Below are positions 16,428 to 25,683 of a stretch of 64,000 bases of DNA, one piece after another. The notes beneath the pieces are model-generated. The model searched no databases. It saw only the letters and a list, made by a program, of their open reading frames with translations, and was not told the DNA's origin. The position numbers were made by a program, and so were the translations under genes. How positions within the stretch are numbered: position 1 is the stretch's first letter; each line of letters starts with the position of its first letter. Source of the DNA: Frankia umida (GTDB taxonomy: Bacteria > Actinomycetota > Actinomycetes > Frankiales > Frankiaceae); contig NZ_JALKFT010000011.1 in assembly GCF_023242945.1 (NCBI RefSeq), positions 62,001-126,000 on the forward strand, given 5' to 3'.

Positions 16428-18140
16428 TCACAGGTGACGCAGGAGCGCCGTCGGGTCCTCGGTGGCATCGGCGACGAAGCGCAGGAACGCCCCGGCCGTC
16501 GCACCGTCACACACCCGGTGATCGAAGGTGAACGACAGCTGCACGACGCTGCGGACGGCCAGTGCTCCCCGCACCACCCAGGGTCGCTCGAGGATTCGTC
16601 CGACACCGAGCATCGACGTCTGCGGAGGGGCGATGATCGGCGTGGCCCCGTCGACACCGAACACGCCGTAGTTGTTCAGCGTGAACGTCCCGCCGGTGAG
16701 CTCGGCCGGGGTGAGCCGACCGGCGCGGGCCGCCCCCGTCAGGCGGGTGATCTCGGTGGCGAGTTCGGCGGTGGTGCGCCGGTGGGCGTCGCGGACGACC
16801 GGGACCGTGAGGCCACGTGGGGTCTGGGCGGCGAAGCCGAGGTGGACGCCGTCGTGGTGGCGGATGCCCGTCGCCTCACCGTCGTCGTCGGTGACAACGG
16901 ACGAGTTCAGCTCCGGTGCCCGCAGCAGGGCCGCGACGCACACCCGGGCGAGGATCGCCAGCAGTCCGATGCGCGGCTCGGCGCCGCCCGCGTTGAGCGT
17001 GTCCTTCGCCGCGAGCAGGGCGGTGGCGTCCGCGTCCACCCAGCAGGTCGTGTCGGGCACCTCGCGGCGACTGCGCCGGTACACCTGCGCCGCCCGCCGC
17101 CGCAGCACGTCGAACGTCTCCACGCCGTCCGGCCCGATCGGGCCACGCACCGCCGTGACCGGCGAGGCCGCGGCCGACAACGGCGCCGCGATCGGCACCG
17201 CGGGCGCGAGCGCTGCTGCCGGTGCCAGGGGTGCCAGGGGTGCCAGGGGTGCGAGGGGTGGTGGGAGGGGTGCGTCGGGGGCGGGCCGGGGCCGCGGGGC
17301 GGCGATGGCGCCCTCGACGTCGCGGCGCATGATCAGGCCGCTGGGTCCGCTGCCGTGCAGCGTCCGCAGGTCGACGTCGTGGTCGCGGGCCAGCCGGCGC
17401 ACCAATGGCGAGACGACCGAGAGCGACCCGGCACGCCCGGTCCGGGAGCCGCCGGCGTCCACCGCCACGGCGGACCGTCCCGCCGCGGCGAACCGAGCGT
17501 CGGCGGTCTGGCTGTCCGTGGTCTGGGCACCGGTGGTCTGGGCACCGGTGCTCTGGGCGCTGGCGGGGTGGGTGCCGGGGAGCGTGCCGTGGTGGCCGGG
17601 GCGGAGGGTGACCTCGGGCCGGGGGATCGGGATGACCGTGCTGCGACCGACACCGCTGTCGGCGCTGACGGGACGTCGACGCCGCGGGCGGCGCCGGTCG
17701 GGCTCGGTGCTCACGCCGTACCCGACCAGGATGTTGCCTGGCCCGTCCGGGCTCTCGGCGGACGGGTGGAGCTTCAGGCCACGCGCACGCCCTGGTCCGT
17801 CCGGGCCAGCGGTGCCGTCCGGGCTACTGGTGCCGGGCAGGCTACTGGTGCCGGTCGGGCCAGTGGTGCTGGTCGGGCCGGGGGTGCCGTCCGGGGCGGG
17901 GGTGGCGATGGTGATCAGGGGGGCGCCGACGAGGACGCCGGTGCCGGCGGGGCCCGCGAGGGAGGTGACGACGCCGGCGTACGGGCAGGGGACCTCGACG
18001 ACGGCCTTGGCGGTCTCGACCTCGGCGACGGGCTGGTCGATGGTGATGACGTCCCCGACCTGGACGAACCAGCGGACCACCTCGGCGGACACCAGGCCCT
18101 CACCGAGGTCGGGCAGGGGGAACTCGCGAACCGCGGGCAC
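16428..18140 (-). CDS. bkdC: Branched-chain 2-oxoacid dehydrogenase E2 (lipoyl acyltransferase)
   Basis: 570 residues. An N-terminal lipoyl domain (1-80) carries the lipoylated lysine in EVETAKAVVEV. A long Gly/Thr/Pro/Ser linker follows, then a peripheral-subunit-binding domain (VSPLVRRLARDHDVDL, about 240-275), a second Ala/Pro-rich linker with a PLAPLAPLAPAAALAPA repeat, and the catalytic acyltransferase domain with H541xxxD545G in FDHRVCDG. It transfers the branched acyl group from E1 to CoA. It starts 3 bases after the E1-beta stop, so translation is coupled. The linkers contain several short DNA tandem repeats and are likely variable between strains. Confidence 0.94.
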   Translation of the reverse strand: MPAVREFPLPDLGEGLVSAEVVRWFVQVGDVITIDQPVAEVETAKAVVEVPCPYAGVVTSLAGPAGTGVLVGAPLITIATPAPDGTPGPTSTTGPTGTSSLPGTSSPDGTAGPDGPGRARGLKLHPSAESPDGPGNILVGYGVSTEPDRRRPRRRRPVSADSGVGRSTVIPIPRPEVTLRPGHHGTLPGTHPASAQSTGAQTTGAQTTDSQTADARFAAAGRSAVAVDAGGSRTGRAGSLSVVSPLVRRLARDHDVDLRTLHGSGPSGLIMRRDVEGAIAAPRPRPAPDAPLPPPLAPLAPLAPLAPAAALAPAVPIAAPLSAAASPVTAVRGPIGPDGVETFDVLRRRAAQVYRRSRREVPDTTCWVDADATALLAAKDTLNAGGAEPRIGLLAILARVCVAALLRAPELNSSVVTDDDGEATGIRHHDGVHLGFAAQTPRGLTVPVVRDAHRRTTAELATEITRLTGAARAGRLTPAELTGGTFTLNNYGVFGVDGATPIIAPPQTSMLGVGRILERPWVVRGALAVRSVVQLSFTFDHRVCDGATAGAFLRFVADATEDPTALLRHL

Positions 18141-18143
18141 GGG

Positions 18144-19208
18144 CTACTGCTCCCATTGAAGTCGGGCGACGGCATCCAGGATGCGGTCGACGCTGGGCAG
18201 ATGGTGCTTCTCGAGCATTGGCGGGGGATACGGGATGTCGTAGCCGGTGACGCGCAGGACGGGGGCGGCGAGCTGGTGGAAGCAACGCTCGGTGACCCGG
18301 GCGGCGATCTCCGCGCCGATCCCGCCGAAGCCGCTGGCCTCGTGCACGACGATGGCGCGTCCGGTGGCCCGCACCGCGGCGCTGACCGTCTCGTCGTCGA
18401 AGGGCACCAGCGACCGCAGGTCGACCACGGCGAGGTCGAAGCCCTCCTCCTCGGCGGCCCGCGCCGCCTCCAGGCAGATCGGCAGGCTCGGTCCGTAGGT
18501 CAGCAACGTGGCGGACGTCCCGGTTCGGCGCACCACCGCCCGTCCGATCGGCGCGGTCTCCTCGAGGGGGGCGGTCGTCCAGTACAGGCGCTTGGGTTCG
18601 CAGAAGATGACCGGGTCGTCCGAGGCGATCGCGGCGCGCAGCAGGCCGTAGCTGTCGGCGACCGTCGCCGGGGTGACCACGTGCAGACCCGGTGTGTGCG
18701 CGTAGTACGCCTCGCTGGAGTCACTGTGGTGCTCGACCCCGCCGACCCCACCGCCGTAGGGCACCCGGATGGTGATCGGCAGGGCCATCCGTCCACCGGT
18801 GCGGTTGCGCATCTTGGCCACATGCGAGAAGAGCTGCTCGAACGCCGGGTAGGCGAACGCGTCGAACTGCATCTCCACCACCGGGCGCAGCCCGTACATG
18901 GCCATGCCGATGGCGGTGCCCAGGATGCCGGCCTCGGCCAGCGGCGTGTCCAGGCAGCGGTCCGGGCCGAACTCGGCGGCCAGGCCGTCGGTGACCCGGA
19001 AGACACCGCCGAGCGCCCCGACGTCCTCGCCGAGGATGTGCACCGTCGGGTCGTCCCGCAGGCTGTCGCGCAGCGCCAGGTTGAGCGCCTTGACCATCGT
19101 CATGGACGTCGCCGCCGGCTCGCCCGCGGGCAACCCGACCGGCCTCCCCGCCGGCGTCCTGGCCGGCGTCCTGGCCGGCTCCGAGGTCACTGCCGCGGCG
19201 CCGCTCAT
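18144..19208 (-). CDS. bkdB: Branched-chain 2-oxoacid dehydrogenase E1 beta subunit
   Basis: 354 residues. The transketolase pyrimidine-binding fold begins about residue 36 (MTMVKALNLALRDSL) with ILGEDVGALGGVFRVTDGL. Signature stretches EMQFDAFAYPAFEQL and VPYGGGVGGVEHHSDSSEAYY are intact, and the C-terminal transketolase domain ends in the typical IPYPPPMLEKHHLPSVDRI. The first ~35 residues are an added Thr/Pro/Ala tail with a TPARTPAG repeat. ATG overlaps the TGA of E1-alpha as ATGA (19205-19208). With E1-alpha it decarboxylates branched 2-oxoacids and reductively acylates E2. Confidence 0.95.
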   Translation of the reverse strand: MSGAAAVTSEPARTPARTPAGRPVGLPAGEPAATSMTMVKALNLALRDSLRDDPTVHILGEDVGALGGVFRVTDGLAAEFGPDRCLDTPLAEAGILGTAIGMAMYGLRPVVEMQFDAFAYPAFEQLFSHVAKMRNRTGGRMALPITIRVPYGGGVGGVEHHSDSSEAYYAHTPGLHVVTPATVADSYGLLRAAIASDDPVIFCEPKRLYWTTAPLEETAPIGRAVVRRTGTSATLLTYGPSLPICLEAARAAEEEGFDLAVVDLRSLVPFDDETVSAAVRATGRAIVVHEASGFGGIGAEIAARVTERCFHQLAAPVLRVTGYDIPYPPPMLEKHHLPSVDRILDAVARLQWEQ

Positions 19209-20476
19209 CGGAGGTCCCCCCTACCGTCGTGGTCACGGTCCAGCTGGCCGCCAGCGCCCTCAGCGGCGTGGTCGGCATGGTCGGTGTGGTCGGTGTGGTC
19301 GAAGCTGTGGGAGTTGTCGGCGGCGAACTCGGCGTCGAGGGCCAGCCGGGCGTCCAGGTCGGCGGCCTGCTCACGCAGCTGGCTGGTCGGCGTCGCGTAG
19401 ACGTGCGCGAACAGCGACCGCGGGTCGGGCTCGGGGGCCGCGTCGAACTGGGCGCGGATCTCGGCGGCGAGCTCCTCGGCCTGCGCCGCGAGCCGCTCGG
19501 CGGTGGCGTCGGTGAGCTGGCCGTGGGCCCGCAGGTGTGCTTCGAGGCGGGTCAGCGGGTCGCGGGTCCGCCAGTCGTCGACCTCGGCGGTGCTGCGGTA
19601 GCGGGTGGCGTCGTCGGCGTTGGTGTGCGCCTCCAGCCGGTAGGTGATGGCCTCGACCAGCACCGGTCCGCGTCCGGCCCGGGCGTGCGCGACGGACTCG
19701 GTGAGCACCTGGTGCATGGCGAGGGCGTCGTTGCCGTCGACGAGGCGTCCGGGCATCCCGTACCCGACGGCCTTGTGCGCCAGCGTCGGTGCCGCCGTCT
19801 GCTTGGCCAGCGGCACCGAGATGGCATAGCCGTTGTTCTGCACGAGGAACACCACCGGCGCGCGCAGCACAGCCGCGAAGTTCAGGGCCTCGTGGAAGTC
19901 GCCTTCGGAGGTCCCCCCGTCACCCACCAGCGCCAACGCCACCACGTTGGCGGCGGACGCCCGGGGGTCGGCCGCAGCCCGCAACCGGGCGGCGTGGGCG
20001 AGCCCGACGGCGTGCACGGCCTGGGTGGCAAGCGGCGTCGCCAGCGGCGCGATCCGATGCTCGTACGGGTCGTAGCCGCAGTGCGAATGCCCGCGCATCA
20101 GGGTCAGCGCGTCGATCGGAGCCACCCCGCGCGCCACCACGGCGAGGGTGTCCCGGTAGCTGGGAAACAGCCAGTCCTGGTCGGCGAGCACCATCGCCGC
20201 CGTCACCTGGCAGGCCTCCTGCCCGGTGGACGCCGGGTACACCGCGAGGCGACCCTGCCGGGTCAGCGTGGTGGCCTGCCGGTTGAAGCGACGGCCGAGG
20301 ACGAGCCGGCGATACAGGTCAAGGGCCAGGTCCGGGTCGCCGGTCACCGCGGCCCTGGTGCCGAGCACCTGCAACGGTTCGGCGTCAGGCAGCAACGGCG
20401 CCGGGTCACGGCGCGGGCCGCGAAGGCCCACCGACCCGACAAGATCGGTCGGCACACTGTCGTGGACGATGGTCAT
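19205..20476 (-). CDS. bkdA: Branched-chain 2-oxoacid dehydrogenase E1 alpha subunit
   Basis: 423 residues from ATG 20476, which has AAGGTGGG just upstream; an in-frame extension to 20554 has no family similarity. The thiamine-diphosphate motif is complete: GDGGTSEGDFHEALNF followed by NNGYAIS, and RGHSHCGYDPY and ITYRLEAHTNADD are typical E1-alpha stretches. It is the first gene of bkdA-bkdB-bkdC, supplying branched acyl-CoA starters for iso/anteiso fatty acids or degrading Val/Leu/Ile. The C-terminal ~35 residues are odd: a His/Asp-rich run (DHTDHTDHADH) followed by a charged tail, encoded by a short DNA repeat; it could bind metal but may be neutral. Confidence 0.95.
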   Translation of the reverse strand: MTIVHDSVPTDLVGSVGLRGPRRDPAPLLPDAEPLQVLGTRAAVTGDPDLALDLYRRLVLGRRFNRQATTLTRQGRLAVYPASTGQEACQVTAAMVLADQDWLFPSYRDTLAVVARGVAPIDALTLMRGHSHCGYDPYEHRIAPLATPLATQAVHAVGLAHAARLRAAADPRASAANVVALALVGDGGTSEGDFHEALNFAAVLRAPVVFLVQNNGYAISVPLAKQTAAPTLAHKAVGYGMPGRLVDGNDALAMHQVLTESVAHARAGRGPVLVEAITYRLEAHTNADDATRYRSTAEVDDWRTRDPLTRLEAHLRAHGQLTDATAERLAAQAEELAAEIRAQFDAAPEPDPRSLFAHVYATPTSQLREQAADLDARLALDAEFAADNSHSFDHTDHTDHADHAAEGAGGQLDRDHDGRGDLR

Positions 20477-21299
20477 GACCCACCTTCGGACTGGGCAACG
20501 AAAATCAGAGAAACGCCAGGACGGACGCCGCGGCACCCGCCCCATCCGGACCACGCCCGTCCGACCACGCGAGGCGACAGCTGCCGGTCAGGACGTCGCG
20601 TCGGGTCGGGGTAAGCGGTCCGCGAGGACGGCCGCCGCGTGCCGTAGGGCGGTGTCGCCGGTCCGTCCGGCGAAGTACCCCCCTGTTTTCCATGTCGGTG
20701 GTTACGCCGACGTGAATCGGCGTCGAGCGGCCGGAAGCTGATCTGACCGGCCGTCACGACCGATTTTCCACGGCCGTCCGGCGAATGTGCCGTGGCGATA
20801 ATCACGCCAGGTTGACACTACAACCAGGGTGCCGGGAGACCCACCTTCGACGGGCCGTAAAAACTGCGCCGACGGCCCGTCCGGGGAAGCGCCGGTGCCG
20901 GCGTCGGAATTTCCGCTACGGATTTTCTTAACGGGTGGCGCACCGGTCGGCAATCCGGTCGCCCAACGGTGCCGTCCACCGGTCGTGAGCGGTCGCCGGC
21001 AGTCGCCACGGCGGACGGCGGCCGGGCCGTTACCTCGGATGCCCGAGCCCTTAGGTGCCATTGTCCGAAGGTCGAGGCCGGAACATCAGATCGTCCGGGC
21101 CCGTATTGATTTTCTGGTTTTGTGTCGGCCGGTGTCGCGATAGTCGGAAACTCGCCGAACCAGGGCGGTGGCGGATCGGGTGCCCGCCGGTGGCGGGGCG
21201 GCCGACCGGCCACGCGACGTCCTCGACGTCGTGGATCGTCCCGCCGAGGCCCGTGTGGGACCTGGTGCCCGTGTCCTCGCGCGGGCCTCGGCCGGATCT
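20477..21299. other. Long gap upstream of the bkd operon
   Basis: About 820 bases without a gene I can support. They should hold the bkd promoter. A 7-bp dyad ACGCCGA/TCGGCGT (20704-20723) and several AT-richer patches (near 20680, 20760, 20810-20870 and 21095-21120) are visible. No riboswitch-like structure was recognised. Confidence 0.4.
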
Positions 21300-21376
21300 G
21301 GTGCTGCTGTGCTGCTGGGAGTGCGGTGCTGCGGTGCTGCGGTGCTGCTTGGGGTGCGGGGGTGCGGGGGTGCGGG
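21300..21376. repeat. GGTGCTGC / GGTGCGG low-complexity tract
   Basis: Imperfect tandem GTGCTGC-type repeats grade into GGTGCGG repeats just downstream of the uppP stop (which lies at 21382 on the minus strand). Confidence 0.8.
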
Positions 21377-21381
21377 ATGGG

Positions 21382-22218
21382 TCAGGCGGTGAGGGCGCCG
21401 GTGGTGAGCAGGCCGACCAGCAGGGCGGCGATGACGAGACGGTAGGCGACGAAGGCGTCGAAGTTGTGCGCGGCGACGTACTTGAGCAGCCACGCGATCG
21501 AGGCGTAGGCGACGACGAACGAGACGAGGGTGCCGACGGCCAGCGGGAAGGCGGAGACACCGCCACCGACGGCGTCCTTGAGTTCGTAGAGACCAGCGCC
21601 GGTCAGGGTGGGAATGGACAGGAAGAACGACAGTCGGGTCGCGGCGACACGGTCGAGGTCGCGGATGAGGCTGGTGGAAATGGTGGCGCCGGAGCGGGAG
21701 AAACCGGGGAAGAGCAGGGCGAGGATCTGCGCCGAACCCACGATCAGGGTGTCGGGCAGGCTGATGTCGTCCTCGCCGCGCTTGTGCCGGCCATAACGGT
21801 CGGCGAACCACATGAGTCCGCTGCCGGCCACCAGTGACGCGGCGACCACCCACAACGAGGCGAGTGGACCGTCGATGAGCGGTTTCGCGGCGACGCCGAC
21901 GAGAACGACGGGGATCGTCGCGTAGATGACCCACCAGGTGAAGGCGTAGTCGTGGTTCTGCCGGGCCGCGGGATCGCGCAGACCGCGAAACCAGGCGGTG
22001 ACCAGGCGGCGGATGTCCTTGAAGAAGTAGACCAGGACGGCCGCGATCGCACCGACCTGGATCACGGCGGTGAATCCGACGACCGCCTTGTCGTCCACCT
22101 TGATGCCCAGCAGACCTTCGGTGATCTTCAGGTGGCCGGTCGAGGAGACCGGGAGGAATTCGGTCAGGCCCTCGACGATGCCGAGGAGCACGGCCTGGCC
22201 GACGCTGATGGAGCTCAC
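21382..22218 (-). CDS. uppP: Undecaprenyl-diphosphatase
   Basis: 278 residues, the usual length of UppP/BacA. The N-terminal catalytic motif GIVEGLTEFLPVSSTGHL and the phosphate-binding FPGFSRSGATISTSL are intact, and about eight hydrophobic segments are visible. It dephosphorylates undecaprenyl diphosphate at the outer membrane face to recycle the lipid carrier for cell wall synthesis and gives bacitracin tolerance. GTG 22218 gives the canonical N-terminus; the frame extends upstream without similarity. About 180 bp separate it from the preceding small ORF on the same strand. Confidence 0.96.
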   Translation of the reverse strand: MSSISVGQAVLLGIVEGLTEFLPVSSTGHLKITEGLLGIKVDDKAVVGFTAVIQVGAIAAVLVYFFKDIRRLVTAWFRGLRDPAARQNHDYAFTWWVIYATIPVVLVGVAAKPLIDGPLASLWVVAASLVAGSGLMWFADRYGRHKRGEDDISLPDTLIVGSAQILALLFPGFSRSGATISTSLIRDLDRVAATRLSFFLSIPTLTGAGLYELKDAVGGGVSAFPLAVGTLVSFVVAYASIAWLLKYVAAHNFDAFVAYRLVIAALLVGLLTTGALTA

Positions 22219-22396
22219 GTGATCGATACCTTCAGGGATCCAGGCGCGGCGGCTGGCCGCGCGTTCGGTGGACCGGGCGGGCGGTGCCGCCACGCCGGCG
22301 ACCCGACCCGTCTGCCCCGGGATGGTCTGCTGCGATCCGCACAGTAGAACACCGTGCGTACGCGTCCGAGCCGCGGGTCACCTCGCGGGGGCGCCC

Positions 22397-22564
22397 TCAG
22401 CCGCGCGGGCGCGCCGCGCGCCGTCCGGATCGGTACTCGCGCAGGACGGGGATCGCCGACATGGCGATGATGACCAGGGTGATCGGGAGGAGGTAGCGGT
22501 CGATCGGCACCACCCGTCCGAACCCGTACCGGCGCAGCACCTCGTGCGCGAACTCCCCGGTCAC
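22397..22564 (-). CDS. Small membrane ORF resembling a DedA-type C-terminus
   Basis: 55 residues: MTGEFAHEVLRRYGFGRVVP, then one hydrophobic helix (LLPITLVIIAMSAIPVL) and an Arg-rich tail. Its GTG overlaps the TGA of the DUF347 gene as GTGA (22561-22564), which argues for real, coupled translation. The sequence around the helix resembles the last transmembrane segment and basic tail of DedA/VTT-domain proteins, so it may be either a relic of a truncated dedA gene or a genuine small membrane protein. I cannot decide between these from sequence alone. Confidence 0.45.
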   Translation of the reverse strand: MTGEFAHEVLRRYGFGRVVPIDRYLLPITLVIIAMSAIPVLREYRSGRRAARPRG

Positions 22565-23400
22565 AGCCCTGCCACCCCTGCTGTTCCAGCCGCCCCTGTC
22601 GCCCTTGCCATCCCGGTCGTTCCAGCTGGCGGGTCGAGCCGCGGGGCCTGGACGTCGGCGCGGGTGCGGGCCGCGTAGGCGACGAGCCCGACGATGACCA
22701 CCGTCGCGAGGGCGCTGACCACCCCGTCCCCAAGGCCGAGGCCATGGCGGTGCACCGGTTTGCCGAGCCAGTCGGCGAACGAGGCACCCAGCGGACGGGT
22801 CACCACGTAGGCGGCCCAGAACGCGGCGACCTCGCCGAGCCCGTACCAGCGCCGGGCGAACGCCGGCACCGCGATGATCGCGGTGAACATCAGTGCGGAC
22901 GCCAGGTACCCCAGGTGCAGCGTGTCGGCGGTCAGATCGCCCAGCGCGGTGCCGAGCGCGAACGTGGCGAGCACCGTCGTCCAGTAGTAGTGCTCGCGAC
23001 GACGGGTGACAATCGAGTGGATCGACAGCGTGCCCTCGGTGCGGTGCCAGCGCCACAGCACGGCGGCGAGCACGAGGGCGTAGAACACCGTCGAGCCGAC
23101 ATGCCCGATCGGCGGCCCGTCGGCGGCCATCGTCCCGAACACGGCGAGCATCACCACCGCGAACCAGTAGACCGAGGCCTGGTAGCGCCGGCTCCGCAAC
23201 TGCAACCACAGGGCGGTCGCGAACCCGCACAGTCCGACCGCCGCGGCGAGGACGAGGTTCACCGACGCGAGGAAGTCGGCCGTGGCCTCACCCATCCCGG
23301 TAGAAAGGATCTTGATGGTCCAGAACAGGCCGGTGATCTCGGGAACCTTCGCGGCGACGGGCTCATCACCAGGCAGTAGACGAGAGACGGACGACCGCAT
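22561..23400 (-). CDS. DUF347 (COG4705-like) multi-pass membrane protein
   Basis: 279 residues from an ATG with GGAAAGG seven bases upstream; a second ATG two codons earlier is possible. Internal repeats typical of DUF347 are visible: KVPEITGLFWTIKILSTGMGEATADF and, later, EVAAFWAAYVVTRPLGASFADWL, LGTALGDLTADTLHLGY. About eight hydrophobic helices place it in the cytoplasmic membrane. The family is uncharacterised; the conserved acidic residues within helices suggest transport or ion coupling. The last ~35 residues are a Gly/Ala/Thr tail. Divergent from the M20 dipeptidase gene 140 bp away. Confidence 0.82.
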   Translation of the reverse strand: MRSSVSRLLPGDEPVAAKVPEITGLFWTIKILSTGMGEATADFLASVNLVLAAAVGLCGFATALWLQLRSRRYQASVYWFAVVMLAVFGTMAADGPPIGHVGSTVFYALVLAAVLWRWHRTEGTLSIHSIVTRRREHYYWTTVLATFALGTALGDLTADTLHLGYLASALMFTAIIAVPAFARRWYGLGEVAAFWAAYVVTRPLGASFADWLGKPVHRHGLGLGDGVVSALATVVIVGLVAYAARTRADVQAPRLDPPAGTTGMARATGAAGTAGVAGL

Positions 23401-23539
23401 GCACATACCTTTCCGAGGTGGTCGCGCGGGCACCCCGAGAACACCACCGCGGCGGTGTGAGGACCGTGTGAGGCGGACGGTGAGCGACGCGGTGAACCTC
23501 GGTGACGGCTCGTGTGGCGACGGTCCGTACGATCGGCGG

Positions 23540-24994
23540 ATGGCTGACAGCCGCGCGCCCCATGCCCCGTCCAGCGCCTCCGCCACCAGTGCCCCCGCCA
23601 CCGGCGCCGGCACCATCGCCAGTGGCGACGCGCTGCTGCGAGGGCTCGGGGGATATGTCTCCGAGAGCCGGCCGGAGTTCGAGCGCCGCCTCGCCGAACT
23701 GGTCGGTATCCCCGGGGTCAGCGCCGATCCGGCGCGCGCCGCCGACATCGCGCGCACGGCCGAGCACGCGGCTACCCTGCTGCGCGACGCGGGCCTGTCC
23801 GCGCGGATCGTGGCGACCCCCGGCAACCCGGTCGTCGTCGGCGAACACCACGCCGGCGCGGACCTCCCGACCGTGACGATCTACAACCATCTCGACGTCC
23901 AGCCCGCAGACCGGGCGCAGTGGCACACCGAACCGTTCCGCCTGACCATCGCCGGTGACCGCTACTCCGGTCGGGGCAGCACGGACGACAAGGGTCCGGC
24001 GCTGACCGCTCTGCAGGCCGCCCAGTTCGCCGTCGGACACGAATGGCCGGTCAACATCCGGTTCGTCTGGGAGCTCGAGGAGGAGATCGGCAGTCCGAAC
24101 TTCGAGGAGTTCGTCCGCGCCGAACTACCGCGGCTTTCCACCGACGTCGTGCTGGTCTCCGATTCGATCTGGATCGCCGCGGACCGCCCGGCCATCGACT
24201 ACGGCCTGCGCGGCCTGGTCACCTTCGAGGTCACCCTCACCACCGGCCACAACGACACCCATTCCGGGCTCACCGGCGGCCCGGCCCGCAACCCGCTCAC
24301 CGAACTCGCCGGGCTCATCGCCGAATGCGTCGACGCCACCACCGGACGGGTCCTCATCCCCGGTTTCGCCGACGCCGTCGCTCCCGTCGCCGACGACGAA
24401 CTCGACGGTTTCGTCGCCTCCGGTTTCGACGTCGAGACCTTCATGGCCGCCCACGGCCTGACCTCGCTACGGACCACCGACGTCCGCGAGGTCGTGCGCC
24501 GCATCATGGCCGAACCGACCTTCGAGGTGCACGGCCTGACCGGCGGTTACACCGGCCCCGGTGTGAAGACCATCGTGCCGCCGTTCGCCACCGCGAAGCT
24601 CAGCACCCGGATCGTCCCCCATCAGGACCCGCAGGCCGTCTTCACGCTGATCCGCGACTTCATCACCGCCCGCCACCCCGACGCCGTCGTGGAACTCGAG
24701 GCCGCGATGCCCCCGTACCTCGGCCCCCGCACCGGCCCCTACGCCGACGCCGCCGCGGACGCCGTCGAATACGCCTTCGGCCGCCGCCCCGCCTTCGTCC
24801 GCGAAGGCGGCTCCATCGGCGCCGTCCTCACCATGGACCAGTACCTCAAGGCCCCCGTCATCCTGATGGGCCTGAGCCTGCCCAGCCACGGCTACCACGC
24901 CCCCAACGAGCACTACGACTGGACCCAGGCCGCCGGCGGCATCCGCATGTTCGCCCACTACCTCGCCCACCTGGCCGCCCGCCCCGCCTCCTGA
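23540..24994 (+). CDS. M20-family metallo-dipeptidase
   Basis: 484 residues. The di-zinc site is complete for an M20 peptidase: the first ligand in YNHLDVQP, the bridging Asp in RGSTDDKGP, the catalytic and ligand glutamates in WELEEEIGSPNF, an Asp in VSDSIWIA, and a late His in SHGYHAPNEHYDW. A dimerisation (lid) domain lies between about residues 210 and 380 (TGHNDTHSGLTGGPARNP). It most resembles peptidases that split small peptides or acylated amino acids. The first ~30 residues are an Ala/Ser/Thr-rich tail. ATG 23540 is chosen by family length; its ribosome site (GGCGG directly upstream) is poor. Confidence 0.92.
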   Translation: MADSRAPHAPSSASATSAPATGAGTIASGDALLRGLGGYVSESRPEFERRLAELVGIPGVSADPARAADIARTAEHAATLLRDAGLSARIVATPGNPVVVGEHHAGADLPTVTIYNHLDVQPADRAQWHTEPFRLTIAGDRYSGRGSTDDKGPALTALQAAQFAVGHEWPVNIRFVWELEEEIGSPNFEEFVRAELPRLSTDVVLVSDSIWIAADRPAIDYGLRGLVTFEVTLTTGHNDTHSGLTGGPARNPLTELAGLIAECVDATTGRVLIPGFADAVAPVADDELDGFVASGFDVETFMAAHGLTSLRTTDVREVVRRIMAEPTFEVHGLTGGYTGPGVKTIVPPFATAKLSTRIVPHQDPQAVFTLIRDFITARHPDAVVELEAAMPPYLGPRTGPYADAAADAVEYAFGRRPAFVREGGSIGAVLTMDQYLKAPVILMGLSLPSHGYHAPNEHYDWTQAAGGIRMFAHYLAHLAARPAS

Positions 24995-25095
24995 GCCTGG
25001 AGACGGCTGGCGACGCATGGCCCGTGCCCATCCGGGTGCGGTCCGCGTGGGCTCGTTGTCTTTCGCCTGCCGTGCGCATGTCAGCTGGGGGTCGG

Positions 25096-25593
25096 ATGAG
25101 AACGGGGAAACTCTTCACGGTGATCGCGACTTCGGTGGCGATCACCATGGCGGTCGCTGGCTGTGGGCAGGGCTCCGAGAACGCGAGCGTGCGCCCCGCC
25201 GCCACTGCTACTGCCGGAGCCTGCGCGAGGCTCACCGCGGCGGACATCTCCCAGAAGCTCGAGGAATACCGGGAGTACAAGCGATCCCATGAAACGGGCC
25301 CCGGCGGTGAGAAAGTAGCGAACTACGGAGACTGGGCGTACGCCTCGGCTCCCGTGAACGTCACCGGCCCAGGAACCTACACCTTCAGGTTCGGCCCACT
25401 CGCCGACGGAGCTGATGCCCCGAAGGTGTTCTCGATGTTTCCTTCCAGTGGCTTCCTGGGTTCTGTCGGCCCCAGCGAGAAGGGTGTAATGCGAGAGGTG
25501 TCCGACGCAGATGGAAAGCGTTATCTGCTGGCCGATCTGGCTGTTTTTGGCAAGGTGGTTCCGTGCGATTCACTCATCGTTTTTATCGCATGA
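25096..25593 (+). CDS. Small secreted lipoprotein of unknown function
   Basis: 165 residues with a clear lipoprotein signal: MRTGKLFTVIATSVAITMAV then lipobox VAGC (Cys23). The mature part has two further Cys residues (in GACARLTAAD and VPCDSLIVF), which could form a disulfide, and a Gly/Ser/Pro-rich middle. ATG 25096 follows GGGGGTCGG; an alternative ATG at 25078 would add six residues. It follows the dipeptidase by 101 bp on the same strand. I do not recognise a family. Codon bias weakens toward its 3' end, where the accessory patch begins. Confidence 0.72.
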   Translation: MRTGKLFTVIATSVAITMAVAGCGQGSENASVRPAATATAGACARLTAADISQKLEEYREYKRSHETGPGGEKVANYGDWAYASAPVNVTGPGTYTFRFGPLADGADAPKVFSMFPSSGFLGSVGPSEKGVMREVSDADGKRYLLADLAVFGKVVPCDSLIVFIA

Positions 25594-25683
25594 TATCGAC
25601 ACCCAAATTCGAACCCTTCTCCGGCGTTCGGATGGCCCCGGTCGGCCACCGGCGAACGCGGGAGCCTTATGGAGGTTCCGAGG

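Noticed and set aside
16434..19400. 988-residue open frame on the plus strand
   Set aside because: Antisense to the bkd operon; low-complexity Gly/Arg/Val sequence caused by high GC at third positions.
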